Part shown: in pieces, positions 1 to 9,225 of the stretch
How the letters are laid out: every line of letters starts with the position of its first letter
Numbering within the stretch: the first letter of the stretch is position 1
Origin: Candidatus Gastranaerophilales bacterium
GTDB lineage: Bacteria; Bacillota; Clostridia; Lachnospirales; Lachnospiraceae
Assembly (NCBI GenBank): GCA_023663225.1
Contig: JAMPHU010000015.1
Location: forward strand, 1-56,640
DNA length: 56,640 nucleotides
Reading direction: 5' to 3'
Translations under genes and position numbers: made by a program
The notes under the pieces: model-generated
What the model saw: only the letters and a program-made list of their open reading frames with translations
What the model was told of the DNA's origin: nothing
The model's database searches: none

Positions 1-138
1 TTGACGGCTGTGATTTGCCACGGTTTGCCCCGTTTTGCAAAAAGTGTGGCAGAACGGGGGTGAGAAATCTGAAAAATATAAGTCCGCAAACCGTGCCAAA
101 ACACGGCATTTGAGGGCATTTTGAGAAAGGAATTTTTT

Positions 139-618
139 ATGATTAGAATACTTTTCGTGTGCCACGGCAACATCTGCCGTTCCCCCATGGCAGAATTTAT
201 TTTCAAAGACCTACTCCGCAAGCAAGACCTCTCCGACCGTTTTGAGGTAGCCTCCGCGGCCACCAGCACGGAGGAGATCTGGAACGGCGTCGGCAATCCG
301 GTCTACCCGCCGGCCAGGGAGGAGCTTGCCCGACATGGCATCCGCTGTGATGGCAAGAGAGCTGTCCAACTGACCAAAGCGGATTATGACTACTATGACT
401 ACCTGATCGGCATGGACTCCATGAACATTCGCAACATGGAGCGTATGACCGGACACAAAGGGGGCAAAATACACATGCTCCTGGAATTTGCCGGAAGTGC
501 GCGCTCTGTGGCAGACCCTTGGTATTCCAATGATTTTGAGACCGCATACGCGGACATTTATGAGGGCTGCCAAGCGCTCCTTGCGTATCTGAAAGCACAG
601 GGCGTGTCATCGCGGTAA
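139..618 (+). CDS. Low-molecular-weight protein-tyrosine phosphatase
   Basis: A cytosolic phosphatase of about 159 residues that hydrolyses phosphotyrosine through a cysteinyl-phosphate intermediate. The P-loop CHGNICRS starts at Cys8 and ends with Arg14 (the C-x5-R signature), and the general-acid Asp-Pro pair is at residues 126-127, so all catalytic residues are present. The length is normal for the family. The ATG at 139 is chosen because AGAAAGGA lies just upstream and the P-loop then sits at the usual distance from the N-terminus; a TTG at 121 is in frame but has no ribosome binding site. The gene stands alone, convergent with the TetR gene, so its substrate cannot be inferred from context. 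The neighbourhood shows no capsule or BY-kinase genes, which are common partners of this family. Confidence 0.93.
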   Translation: MIRILFVCHGNICRSPMAEFIFKDLLRKQDLSDRFEVASAATSTEEIWNGVGNPVYPPAREELARHGIRCDGKRAVQLTKADYDYYDYLIGMDSMNIRNMERMTGHKGGKIHMLLEFAGSARSVADPWYSNDFETAYADIYEGCQALLAYLKAQGVSSR

Positions 619-665
619 ACTGCTCTGACATGGAAGAGCTATAAGCTATCATACTCTTTTTCCGA

Positions 666-1274
666 TCAACAAGGCAATTTTGTCTGTTTTTTGGTTTGCG
701 TTTCCTCCGCACCGGCGAACAGTCCGCTGTGGAACAAGCCGCTGCATATTGCCGCCATCTCTTCCGGTGAGCGGGGGTCAGAGCGATTCAGCCATAGTTC
801 GATGACGCCGATGTAGCCGGCCACGATGAAGGCATAATTGTATTCGCAGTTTGGAGCGGTCTGTTCCTGCTTTGTGAGATGCCAGAGCCGTTCCTCCACC
901 AACGCTTTTAATCGGTTCACAAAGGAGAGATCACCGTGAGGGCCGATCATTACCTCCGCCAGATTTCGGTGGCGTTCCAGAAAGGTAAAAATATCTAAGA
1001 GGGTGGACTGGGGAGAAAGAATCTGCTGCTTCGCCGTGAGATGGCGGTCCAGGATGCTGTTGAATTCCACGAACAGTTCGTCCTCGATCTTGTCCACCAT
1101 GTCGTAGATATCATTGTAGTGCAGATAAAAAGTGCCCCGATTGATATCTGCCAGGTCAGACAGTTCCTTGACGGAGATGTCTTTGATGTCCTTTTCTCCC
1201 ATCAGTTGTATCAAACCCTGCAAGAGGAGCGCTCGGGTCTTTCGGACCCTGCGGTCCATTTTTTCTGTTGCCAT
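666..1274 (-). CDS. TetR/AcrR family transcriptional regulator
   Basis: A repressor-type protein of about 202 residues. The N-terminal helix-turn-helix region is recognisable (VRKTRALLLQGLIQLM followed by ISVKELSDLADINRGTFYLHY), with the GTFYLHY recognition helix typical of TetR proteins. The C-terminal half is the variable ligand-binding and dimerisation domain, and resembles the TetR C-terminal domain common in Firmicutes regulators. The ATG at 1274 is preceded on the minus strand by GGAGAA; an in-frame ATG further upstream (1316) has no such site. It is divergent from the MMPL exporter gene, and the shared intergenic region contains a perfect 7-base inverted repeat just downstream of a good promoter, so it most likely represses the exporter operon and perhaps itself. 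The ligand is unknown. Confidence 0.92.
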   Translation of the reverse strand: MATEKMDRRVRKTRALLLQGLIQLMGEKDIKDISVKELSDLADINRGTFYLHYNDIYDMVDKIEDELFVEFNSILDRHLTAKQQILSPQSTLLDIFTFLERHRNLAEVMIGPHGDLSFVNRLKALVEERLWHLTKQEQTAPNCEYNYAFIVAGYIGVIELWLNRSDPRSPEEMAAICSGLFHSGLFAGAEETQTKKQTKLPC

Positions 1275-1363
1275 AACACATTCTCCATTTCTAAACTTTT
1301 TATGAATAATCGACATTTTTCTAATATTTGTCTATAAATAAACAGAAGCTCCAAAAGTGGATA

Positions 1364-1391
1364 TTGTCTTTTTCTCATCTCCTATTATAAT
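1364..1391 (+). promoter_or_regulatory. Promoter of the MMPL/GLUG operon
   Basis: TTGTCT (1364-1369) and TATAAT (1386-1391) are separated by 16 bases, a near-consensus sigma-A promoter reading toward the MMPL gene. The expected transcription start is near 1398, just upstream of the inverted repeat at 1409-1440. Confidence 0.65.
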
Positions 1392-1408
1392 GACTTTTTA
1401 GAAGAAAT

Positions 1409-1440
1409 TCAACACATGTTAAGTAAAAGACGCGTGTTGA
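1409..1440. promoter_or_regulatory. Probable TetR operator (inverted repeat)
   Basis: TCAACAC (1409-1415) and GTGTTGA (1434-1440) form a perfect 7-base inverted repeat with an 18-base spacer. It lies immediately after the predicted start of the exporter transcript and between the divergent TetR and MMPL genes. A bound repressor here would block the exporter promoter. That the neighbouring TetR binds it is inference. Confidence 0.55.
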
Positions 1441-1479
1441 GAGGAGCGCGACAAGTCGCTCAGAAATGAGGATTGGCAT

Positions 1480-4134
1480 ATGGAAAAAGAAAAAAAGGAT
1501 AATTCATTTATGATGAAGCTCTCCACTCTGATTGTCGATAAGAGGAAAGGTTTTTATCTGATTTTTATCGTGCTGATCATTTTCAGTATTCTGTCCATGG
1601 ACAAGGTGAAAGTCAACAATGATCTGACCACCTATCTCCCTGATACGACCGAGACCAGACAGGGCATCGATCTGATGGATGAGCAGTTCATCACCTACGG
1701 GACGGCGCGGATCGTGGTTTGCAATGTGACCTTTGACGAGGCGCAAATGTTGGCGGATCGTCTGGAAACCATGGAAGGGGTCAATATGTTGGACTTTGAC
1801 GACAGCGAGGACCATTACCACAATATGGAGGCGTTGTTTTCCGTGACCTTCGACGGGGAGGCTGATGAGGAGGCGACGTATGAGCATTTGAATCAAGTGC
1901 TGGAATCTCTGGCGGAATATGATGTATATTATGCCTCCGACATCGGGCAGGAGGAGCGCGACGCCTCCGATTTAAACAGCGATATGGTGTTGATTTTGGT
2001 GTTGGCTAGTGTGGTGATCGTTGCGGTGCTGCTCTTTACCTCCACCACTTATGCGGAGATTCCGGTATATCTGGCAACCTTTATCGTGGCGGCGATTCTC
2101 AACAAGGGCACCAACTACTGGTTCGGCACGATCAGTTTTGTCACCAACTCTATCGCGGTAGTTCTGCAGTTGGCCCTGGCGTTAGACTATGCAATTATTC
2201 TGGCCCATCGCTTTATGGAGGAGCATGAGGATAAAGATGCCAGAGAGGCGGTTATCGTGGCTTTGAGTAAGGCGATCCCGGAGATATCTTCCAGCTCCCT
2301 CACCACAGTTTCCGGCATGGTGGCCATGATGTTCATGCAGTTTCGGATCGGTTATGACATGGGGATCATTCTGGCGAAAGCGATCGTTTTGAGCCTGGTG
2401 TCCGTGTTTTTCTTGATGCCCGGATTGCTTTTGACTTTTTCCAAGGCGATCGACAGCACACATCACAAGAGTTTTGTGCCCAAGATCACGGCGGTGGGAA
2501 AGTTTTGTGTACATACTCGTTATATCATGCCGCCCTTGTTGGTGGCAGCGGTCATTATCGCTTTTATTCTATCCGGCAAGGCGGACTATGCCTACGATGT
2601 CAACTCCCTGGAGTCCAAGACCATGAGTGAAAACCGCTTTTCTGTGAGCATGGTGAATCGGGAATTTGGCGAGGTGAACCAACTGGCGGTGTTGGTGCCC
2701 AATGGCGATTATGAAAAAGAAGCGCAGGCGCTGCGTGTGCTGGAGGGGATGCCGGAGGTAAATTCCTGCATGGGACTTGCCAACATAGAGGCTATGGACG
2801 GATACATATTGACGCAGTCGCTCACGCCCAGAGAATTTGCGGAGCTGATCGATCTAGATGTGGAGGTGGCCGATCTTTTTTATGCCACCTATGCGGTGGA
2901 TCAAAACGACTATGGCGCCCTGATCAGTGGAGTCAGCGATTACAAGGTGCCGTTGATCGACATTTTCCTGTTTCTCTATGAGCAGAAGGAGAGTGGAAAT
3001 ATTACCTTGGAGGACGACTTGGAGGAGACTCTGACAGATGCTTACTCCCAGATCAGCATTGCCAGAGATCAGCTCTTGGGAGAGGAGTACACGCGTTTTG
3101 TGCTGGAACTCAATGTTCCCGTGGAAGGGGAGGAGACATATGCTGCGTTAGAAAAAATCAGAAATGCCATGGCGCGCTTTTATGATGTAGGCGATATTTA
3201 TCTGGTGGGAAATTCCACCAGCGACAAGGACTTGAGCGCAGCGTTTGCCACGGACAATACAATTATTACCGTACTGACAGCGCTCTTTGTCATGATTATT
3301 TTGCTTTTTACGTTCCAATCTGCGGGGCTTCCCGTATTGCTGGTCGTGACCATACAGGGGAGCATCTGGATGAATTTCTCCCTGCCCTATCTGATGAATG
3401 AGCAGGTGTACTTTTTAGGCTATCTGGTGGTCTCTGCCATTCAGATGGGAGCCACCATAGACTATGCGATCGTGATCACCAGCCGATATATGGATCTGAA
3501 AACCTACATGCCCATCAAAGAGGCGATCGTGGAGACACTCAATCAGGCGTTTCCCACCATTGTCACAAGCGGCTCCGTGTTGGTGGCGGCAGGTTTTATC
3601 ATCAGCAACGTGTCCACCAATGCCGTGGTGGCGGCCATCGGTCTGGCGTTGGGGCGAGGCACTTTGACATCCATTGCGTTGGTACTGTTGGTACTGCCGC
3701 AGACTTTGCTGATTGGCGATATTATCATTGAAAAGACCGCGTTTACTTTGACGCACAATCTGGCGAAGCCTTTGCCCGCAAACGGACGTGTCCGCATGAC
3801 AGGTCATATCAGAGGTTATGTGAATGGTGTGATCGAAGGAGATTTCTCCGGTGTGATTGAAGGGGAAATAGGAGCTGTGGTGAGAGCAAAAGACAAGGTG
3901 GAATCTATGGAAGAAGCGGAGGATGGCTCCGGTCAACCGGATCCCAAGCTGTTGACAGGAAAAGTGCAGGAGATGAATGAACAGGAGATACATGATCAGA
4001 AAGCAAATGACCGAGGGACGAATGATCCGGAGACAAATGACCGGAAAATGAATGACCGGGAGATGGACGATCGAGAGACTGACGATCAGGAAACAGAGGA
4101 AGAAAGCGAGGTGACGACAGATGAAAAATCATAA
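1480..4134 (+). CDS. MMPL/RND-superfamily exporter
   Basis: A large inner-membrane transporter of 884 residues with the internally duplicated layout of MMPL/YdfJ-type RND proteins. A first membrane segment near residues 22-40 is followed by an extracytoplasmic loop, a cluster of five segments around 165-345, a second extracytoplasmic domain, and a second cluster around 595-760. It is expected to export a hydrophobic or lipidic compound using the proton gradient; the substrate cannot be read from sequence. The ATG at 1480 follows GAGGAT at a spacing of 6. Residues from about 785 form a long hydrophilic tail ending in degenerate repeats of an Asn/Asp-Asp-x-Glu-Thr type unit, unusual for the family. 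The last 14 bases overlap the GLUG-protein gene, implying coupled translation. Control is probably by the divergent TetR. Confidence 0.9.
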   Translation: MEKEKKDNSFMMKLSTLIVDKRKGFYLIFIVLIIFSILSMDKVKVNNDLTTYLPDTTETRQGIDLMDEQFITYGTARIVVCNVTFDEAQMLADRLETMEGVNMLDFDDSEDHYHNMEALFSVTFDGEADEEATYEHLNQVLESLAEYDVYYASDIGQEERDASDLNSDMVLILVLASVVIVAVLLFTSTTYAEIPVYLATFIVAAILNKGTNYWFGTISFVTNSIAVVLQLALALDYAIILAHRFMEEHEDKDAREAVIVALSKAIPEISSSSLTTVSGMVAMMFMQFRIGYDMGIILAKAIVLSLVSVFFLMPGLLLTFSKAIDSTHHKSFVPKITAVGKFCVHTRYIMPPLLVAAVIIAFILSGKADYAYDVNSLESKTMSENRFSVSMVNREFGEVNQLAVLVPNGDYEKEAQALRVLEGMPEVNSCMGLANIEAMDGYILTQSLTPREFAELIDLDVEVADLFYATYAVDQNDYGALISGVSDYKVPLIDIFLFLYEQKESGNITLEDDLEETLTDAYSQISIARDQLLGEEYTRFVLELNVPVEGEETYAALEKIRNAMARFYDVGDIYLVGNSTSDKDLSAAFATDNTIITVLTALFVMIILLFTFQSAGLPVLLVVTIQGSIWMNFSLPYLMNEQVYFLGYLVVSAIQMGATIDYAIVITSRYMDLKTYMPIKEAIVETLNQAFPTIVTSGSVLVAAGFIISNVSTNAVVAAIGLALGRGTLTSIALVLLVLPQTLLIGDIIIEKTAFTLTHNLAKPLPANGRVRMTGHIRGYVNGVIEGDFSGVIEGEIGAVVRAKDKVESMEEAEDGSGQPDPKLLTGKVQEMNEQEIHDQKANDRGTNDPETNDRKMNDREMDDRETDDQETEEESEVTTDEKS

Positions 4135-7100
4135 GAACAGAAAAGTGACATATATGGCAATAATCAGCAGTCTGATCTTGCTGTCGGAACCTGTTTTGAC
4201 CGCTTGGAACGTTCAGGCCGCGGAGAATGACATGTATCTGGACTATCTTGCGGGAACTGTCAATCGGACAGATCGGAAGGAGTCGGAATATACGGTGATC
4301 GAGATCAGGTCGGAAGCGGATCTGGCCGAACTGGCGGAGAACTGCACTTTAGATACCTGGTCACAGGATAAATATGTAAAGTTGATGAACGATATTTCCT
4401 TACAGGAGTACAGAAATTTGAGTATTCCCAGTTTTGACGGTATTTTTGACGGCGCCGGATATCGGATCACCAATCTGAAGATTGAGACTAAAGGGTCTGC
4501 GGCAGGTCTGTTCCGGTATGTGCAGGAAAACGGCGTGGTGAAAAATCTTTCTGTGGAGGGGAGAGTGACTCCCGAGGGCAGTCAGAGCCAGGCGGGCGGT
4601 ATTGTCGGAGTCAACTATGGGAGGATCGCGGATTGCAGTTTTTCCGGCTGTGTGGAAGGCGCGGATGAGATCGGCGGTATCGCGGGCGTGAACGAAGCGG
4701 ACGGCGAGATCCGAAGATGCGCCAACAGCGCCATGATCATAGGCAATCATTCCACAGGCGGCATCGTGGGAAACAATCATGGAACCTTAAACAACTGTAG
4801 CAATTCCGGCGATATCAACACCCGCGGCACAGAGGTGTCTTATGATCTGGAAGATATCACCGTGGAAAACCTGGAGGACTTAAACAGTACTTCCAATGTG
4901 GCGGCGCACATAGACAGCGGGGGAGTTGCGGGAATTTCCGACGGAAAAATTTATTATTGCTCCAATTCCGGAACTGTGGGATACACGCATGTGGGATATA
5001 ATGTGGGCGGTATCGTGGGAAGATTGCATCAGGGATATCTGCAAAGCTGCACCAACACGGGACATGTCTTGGGACGGAAAGATGTGGGCGGTATCGCGGG
5101 ACAGATGGAACCTTTTTTGGAAGTAAAGTATTTGAATGACAAGCTGCAGGAATTGGACCGAGAGACGGATCGGTTTTTAGATATGCTGGAAGCCTTGAAT
5201 GATGATCTGGATCATTATGGGGACCGGACCATTAGTCTGACCAAAAATATTACTGCCAGTTTGCGGAACGCAAATGCCGCGGGAGGTAATCTCCTGGGAG
5301 CAGCCAATGAAGTGTGGTATCTCTACAATCAAGAGTTGGCCGGACTCAGCGGGGATCTGCGAAATTTGAGCGATGATCTGGGAAAACAGAGTACTACGGA
5401 ACAGGAAGTGACAGTCAGCGGCAATGATTGGTTTCAGGGGGAAAATGGCAATATTACCATACAGGTGCCGGATGACAGAGCGGGATATGAGGCGGCATTG
5501 CGCAGATTTGGGGACAATGCGGGAAGTCATCTCGACAATATCACATCCGGTACAAATGACCGGTTAGGCGGGATCACGGACAATCTGAACACTTTCAATG
5601 CCGAGATGGAGGCCGCCGGAAATGATTTGGAGCAGTTGTCCTACGTGCTTGAGGAGGGGACGGACCATCTGAACGCCGATTTGGATGCGCTGTCGGCGCA
5701 GGCGAAGGTGCTGCGCAAACTGATCAGTGAGATTCGCGACGATCTGTTTCGCTATGAAGGGTTTACCATAGAAGATGTCTCTGACGAGTCGGCCAGCGAA
5801 GAGACTGGCGTATTGGGCGCGGATGCAGGAGAAAACACTGTGGAAACGGAGCAGGCGTATTATGATACGACCTCTTTTCAGCAGGGGAAAGTGACACATT
5901 GTATCAACAAGGGGACCGTGGAAGCGGACGCCAACGTGGGCGGCATTGTAGGTCAGATCGCCACAGAATATGATCTGGATCCGGAGGATGACATTACCTT
6001 GACCGGAACGGAGAGTTTTGACGTGGAGCGGACAGTCAAGGCGGTGGTCCGTGACAGTCGCAATTTGGGGACCGTGAGCGGTAAAAAAGATGATATAGGC
6101 GGAGTGGTAGGAAAGGCGGACAATGGTGCGATCGTTTCCTGCGAGTCTTACGGGGATGTGTCCAGCAGCAGCGGAAATTATGTGGGCGGTATTGCGGGCG
6201 AGGCCGGTTATACGATCAGAAGCTGCTATGCCATGAATCATTGTTCCGGTAAAAACTATGTGGGAGGTATTGCGGGAAAAGGCTGTGATATCTTTTACAG
6301 TTATACCTATTCCCAGTTGGAAGCGACAGGAGAAAAAGTGGGAGCGATCGCGGGATGGGTAGAAGATATGGGAATTTTGTGTGAAAATGGCTATGTGGCG
6401 GGAGAGACCGGCGGTGTTGACGGGATTGGATATAGGGGAGGCGCCATGCCCATCACCTACGAAGAACTCTGTCAAATGGAGCAAGTGCCGGATGCCTTTT
6501 CCCATTTTACAGTCACTTTCCTGGCGGAAGGGCAGGAGATCGCCTCCTGTGAGTGCGGTTATGGAGACGGCATAGAGGAGGGTGAGATTCCCGAAATTCC
6601 CAAAAAGGAGGGATACTACGGCACTTGGCCGGATTTTGACTTTGAGAATATCACAGGCAACAAGATTCTGGAAGCACAGTACGAGAAATGGGTCGGCGCG
6701 TTGGAGAGCGACGAGACGGATGAAACGGGACGCCCGCAAGTGCTGGTGGAAGGCGCGTTTGTGCCGGACGCACGGTTGGTCTTGAATCAGTCCGATGAAG
6801 AGATTACTTTTACGATCACTTGTCCGCAGGAGAACAGCGACATTTCTGAGCAGATTCAAAATGGGAATTATGTGGGGGAAGTAGATGTGCGTATCTTATG
6901 TGACGACGCGGAACATGTCAAAGTGGAGGTGCAGACGGACGGCGGCTATGAGCAAGTCGATACAAAGGTGATGGGAAGCTATTTGGTATTTCATATGGAG
7001 CGTCCGGGCACTTTTCGCATGACAAACGCTGCGGACCATGGTACAATAATCACGGGTGTTATAGTTGGATGCATGGTTTTCCTGGTACTTTTGATTGTGC

Positions 7101-7135
7101 TGTTGAGAAAAAGGAAGAAGAAACAAAAAGGGTAG
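4121..7135 (+). CDS. GLUG-repeat surface protein with coiled-coil insert and C-terminal membrane anchor
   Basis: A 1004-residue exported protein. It begins with a positively charged stretch and a hydrophobic signal segment ending near an Ala-Ala cleavage site (about residue 36). About ten GLUG-type units (GGIVG or GGIAG followed by a short turn and a Cys/Ser strand) occur in two blocks, roughly 155-330 and 605-730. Between them lies a Leu/Asn/Asp-rich helical region (about 330-545) that looks like a long coiled coil. Near 970-997 there is a membrane segment followed by a basic RKRKKKQKG tail, so the protein is anchored with its bulk outside. It overlaps the MMPL gene by 14 bases with its own GAGGTGA ribosome binding site, so the pair is likely one functional unit. 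GLUG repeats occur in adhesins and surface-attached peptidases. No peptidase motif was seen. Confidence 0.82.
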   Translation: MKNHKNRKVTYMAIISSLILLSEPVLTAWNVQAAENDMYLDYLAGTVNRTDRKESEYTVIEIRSEADLAELAENCTLDTWSQDKYVKLMNDISLQEYRNLSIPSFDGIFDGAGYRITNLKIETKGSAAGLFRYVQENGVVKNLSVEGRVTPEGSQSQAGGIVGVNYGRIADCSFSGCVEGADEIGGIAGVNEADGEIRRCANSAMIIGNHSTGGIVGNNHGTLNNCSNSGDINTRGTEVSYDLEDITVENLEDLNSTSNVAAHIDSGGVAGISDGKIYYCSNSGTVGYTHVGYNVGGIVGRLHQGYLQSCTNTGHVLGRKDVGGIAGQMEPFLEVKYLNDKLQELDRETDRFLDMLEALNDDLDHYGDRTISLTKNITASLRNANAAGGNLLGAANEVWYLYNQELAGLSGDLRNLSDDLGKQSTTEQEVTVSGNDWFQGENGNITIQVPDDRAGYEAALRRFGDNAGSHLDNITSGTNDRLGGITDNLNTFNAEMEAAGNDLEQLSYVLEEGTDHLNADLDALSAQAKVLRKLISEIRDDLFRYEGFTIEDVSDESASEETGVLGADAGENTVETEQAYYDTTSFQQGKVTHCINKGTVEADANVGGIVGQIATEYDLDPEDDITLTGTESFDVERTVKAVVRDSRNLGTVSGKKDDIGGVVGKADNGAIVSCESYGDVSSSSGNYVGGIAGEAGYTIRSCYAMNHCSGKNYVGGIAGKGCDIFYSYTYSQLEATGEKVGAIAGWVEDMGILCENGYVAGETGGVDGIGYRGGAMPITYEELCQMEQVPDAFSHFTVTFLAEGQEIASCECGYGDGIEEGEIPEIPKKEGYYGTWPDFDFENITGNKILEAQYEKWVGALESDETDETGRPQVLVEGAFVPDARLVLNQSDEEITFTITCPQENSDISEQIQNGNYVGEVDVRILCDDAEHVKVEVQTDGGYEQVDTKVMGSYLVFHMERPGTFRMTNAADHGTIITGVIVGCMVFLVLLIVLLRKRKKKQKG

Positions 7136-7179
7136 AGAAGATCCGCAAACGTGACCTATGCCGCGAAAGGTGGAAAGAT

Positions 7180-7851
7180 ATGGTACATGCTGTGCTTTTT
7201 GATATGGATGGAACGTTGATCGACACAGAAAAGTATTATCGGATCTATTGGAAGGCGGCGCTGGCAGAGTTTGGCTATGAGATGACGGATGAACAGGCGC
7301 TTGCCATGCGCAGTCTGGGGCGGCCCTTTGCGCCCCAAAAGCTGAGGGACTGGTTTGGCCCCGAATTGGACTATATCGCAGTACGCGATTGCAGAAAAAG
7401 GATGATGGAGGAATGTCTGGACAGAGAGGGCATTGTGTGCAAACCCGGCGCTTTTGAGCTGCTCTCTTTTCTGGAAAGACAACAGATCACGGCAGCAATT
7501 GCTACAGCTACCGATCCGGAGCGGACAAAGAAATATTTGGACAAGGTGGGATTGGCCCGCTATTTTGACGAGATTGTCTGCGCCACGATGGTGAAGGAGG
7601 GGAAACCTGCACCGGACATCTATCTATATGCCTGTGAACAGTTGGGGGAGCGGCCAAAGGATTGCATTGCCGTGGAGGATTCGCCAAACGGGGTTCTATC
7701 TGCGAGCAGAGCCGGGTGTCAGGTGGTCATGGTGCCGGATCAGACACAGCCCGACGAGGAACTCTCCGGACATCTGTACGCCTGTGTGGAGACATTGGCG
7801 GACATCATCCCCTTGTTACATGACTTGAAAAATACTTTTGAAAAAGGCTAG
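7180..7851 (+). CDS. HAD-superfamily phosphatase, beta-phosphoglucomutase-like
   Basis: A cytosolic hydrolase of 223 residues. Motif I is DMDGTLIDTE at the N-terminus, with the nucleophile Asp and the acid-base Asp two residues on. Motif II Thr is in ATATD, motif III Lys is in VKEGKPAPDIY, and motif IV is in AVEDSPNGVLSA. The helical cap after motif I places it in subfamily I, the group of beta-phosphoglucomutases and sugar-phosphate phosphatases. The ATG at 7180 is chosen because AAAGGTGG precedes it and motif I then starts near residue 8; longer in-frame starts run back into the GLUG gene. It follows that gene by about 45 bases and may be cotranscribed. The substrate is not evident: no maltose or trehalose phosphorylase lies nearby. 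Confidence 0.88.
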   Translation: MVHAVLFDMDGTLIDTEKYYRIYWKAALAEFGYEMTDEQALAMRSLGRPFAPQKLRDWFGPELDYIAVRDCRKRMMEECLDREGIVCKPGAFELLSFLERQQITAAIATATDPERTKKYLDKVGLARYFDEIVCATMVKEGKPAPDIYLYACEQLGERPKDCIAVEDSPNGVLSASRAGCQVVMVPDQTQPDEELSGHLYACVETLADIIPLLHDLKNTFEKG

Positions 7852-7877
7852 ACAAGATTTTTTATTTAGAGTAGTAT
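7849..7877 (+). promoter_or_regulatory. Possible promoter of the DUF4190 gene
   Basis: TAGACA (7849-7854) and TAGTAT (7872-7877) are 17 bases apart, followed by the gene start at 7918. The match is moderate and the assignment tentative. Confidence 0.35.
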
Positions 7878-7917
7878 GAATAAGAAAGTATATCAATCGA
7901 ACACAAGGAGAGAAAAA

Positions 7918-8247
7918 ATGAGCGACAACAACAATTTCAACAACCCCAATGATCCTTACAATCAGGCGTCCCCTTATGGGCAGCAGGCCCAAACTGCACA
8001 GCCCACAGAGCAAAAAGGGATGTCCATTGCGTCCATGGTCTTGGGCATTGTAGGTCTGATCGCATGGTGCTTCCCCTGCCCGGGTTATATTGTGACGATC
8101 TTGGGACTTGTCTTTGGTATCATGGGCATGAAAAAGGGCGGAAAAGGCATGGCGATCGCCGGCATCGTCCTGAGTGTGATCTCTTTGATCCTTACGCTGA
8201 TCAATTCCTTTTTGGGCGCATATTTCAATGTGATGGGGCTGTTGTGA
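7918..8247 (+). CDS. DUF4190 family small membrane protein
   Basis: A 109-residue protein with an Asn/Gln/Pro-rich soluble N-terminus of about 35 residues, then two hydrophobic segments separated by a short charged turn (MKKGGKG). This is the DUF4190 pattern: an SIASMVLGIVGLI type first helix and a GIVLSVISLI type second helix. The ATG at 7918 has AAGGAG eight bases upstream, preferred over an earlier in-frame ATG at 7876 with no such site. The function of the family is unknown. A paralogue lies on the other strand at 29783-30193. It sits just ahead of ptb-buk, but there is no sign of a shared role. Confidence 0.8.
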   Translation: MSDNNNFNNPNDPYNQASPYGQQAQTAQPTEQKGMSIASMVLGIVGLIAWCFPCPGYIVTILGLVFGIMGMKKGGKGMAIAGIVLSVISLILTLINSFLGAYFNVMGLL

Positions 8248-8295
8248 TCTGTTGAGACACAGAGAATATCCCTACGATAGAAAGGAATGAGGAAC

Positions 8296-9225
8296 ATGAG
8301 AGAGGGTTTTGACGACATTATTTCCAAGGTGAAGGAATGTGGCAAAAAGACTGTTGCCGTGTCTGTAGCGCAGGACGAAGCGGTGCTGGAAGCTGTGGCG
8401 GAGGCCAAAAAGCAGGGGATTGCAGATGCGATCTTAGTCGGCGACGAGGCCAAGATCAGAGAGATTGCAGATTCTCTCAAGATGGATCTGGGCGATTATG
8501 AGATCATCGATGAGCCGGATATGATCCAGGCGTCCTTAAAGGCGGTGAAGCTGGCCCATGAAGGCAGAGCGGACATGTATATGAAAGGAGTCATTGACAC
8601 CAAGAACTTTTTGAAGAGCGTGCTGGACAAGGAGGTAGGACTCCGCACGGGCGGTGTGCTTTCTCATGTCTGTGTGTTTGATATTCCGGGGATTGACAGG
8701 CTGCTCTTTTTGACGGATGTGGCGTTTATGACTTACCCCACTTTGGAGGATAAGGTCAGTATCATCAAAAATACCTTGCCTGTGTGCAAGGCTTGCGGCG
8801 TGGAAATTCCCAAGATCGCGCCGCTTGCGGCGGTGGAGGTAGTCAACCCCAAGATGGCCGTCACGGTGGAGGCTGCGGAGCTGACACGTATGTGTGCGGA
8901 AGGCGAGCTGACAGGCTGTGTGATCGACGGGCCGCTTTCGCTCGATCTGGCGGTGGACCCCGAGGCCGCGAGACACAAAGGCGCCACAGACCGCAAGATA
9001 CAGGGAGATGCGGATGTTTTGCTGTTTCCGGATATTCACGCGGGCAATCTGGTATATAAGGCGATCGTACACATGGTAAAAGGAGTGAAAAACGGATGTA
9101 TTTTGACCGGCACGAAGGTGCCCGTGATCCTGACCAGCCGTTCGGATACCTTTGAGACTAAGGTAAATTCTATCGCTCTGGCGGCCGTGGTGGCTGAAGA
9201 GAGGAGGAAAAATAATGTCAATTAA
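8296..9225 (+). CDS. ptb: Phosphate butyryltransferase
   Basis: Transfers the butyryl group from butyryl-CoA to phosphate, giving butyryl-phosphate and CoA in the cytosol. The protein (about 309 residues) has the length and architecture of the phosphate acetyl/butyryl transferase family, with the recognisable central [14 protein letters not shown] block and a C-terminal [18 protein letters not shown] block. The downstream butyrate kinase overlaps it by 11 bases, which makes butyryl rather than acetyl the likely group. ATGs exist at 8287 and 8296; AAAGGA ends at 8286, so only 8296 has a workable spacing of about 9. Together with buk it forms the terminal, ATP-yielding step of butyrate fermentation. 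No butyryl-CoA:acetate CoA-transferase or butyryl-CoA synthesis genes are in the window. Confidence 0.9.
   Translation: MREGFDDIISKVKECGKKTVAVSVAQDEAVLEAVAEAKKQGIADAILVGDEAKIREIADSLKMDLGDYEIIDEPDMIQASLKAVKLAHEGRADMYMKGVIDTKNFLKSVLDKEVGLRTGGVLSHVCVFDIPGIDRLLFLTDVAFMTYPTLEDKVSIIKNTLPVCKACGVEIPKIAPLAAVEVVNPKMAVTVEAAELTRMCAEGELTGCVIDGPLSLDLAVDPEAARHKGATDRKIQGDADVLLFPDIHAGNLVYKAIVHMVKGVKNGCILTGTKVPVILTSRSDTFETKVNSIALAAVVAEERRKNNVN

Noticed and set aside
3-113. Open frame reaching in from the left edge, with an FCKKCG zinc-like motif, ending at a TGA
   Set aside because: It could be the last residues of an upstream protein, but only 36 codons are visible, the composition is not convincing, and other frames are equally open. 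Not enough to call a partial gene.
5564-6859. Long antisense open frame (431 codons) opposite the GLUG repeats
   Set aside because: Repeats on the coding strand produce a stop-free complement; there is no sign of a real protein.
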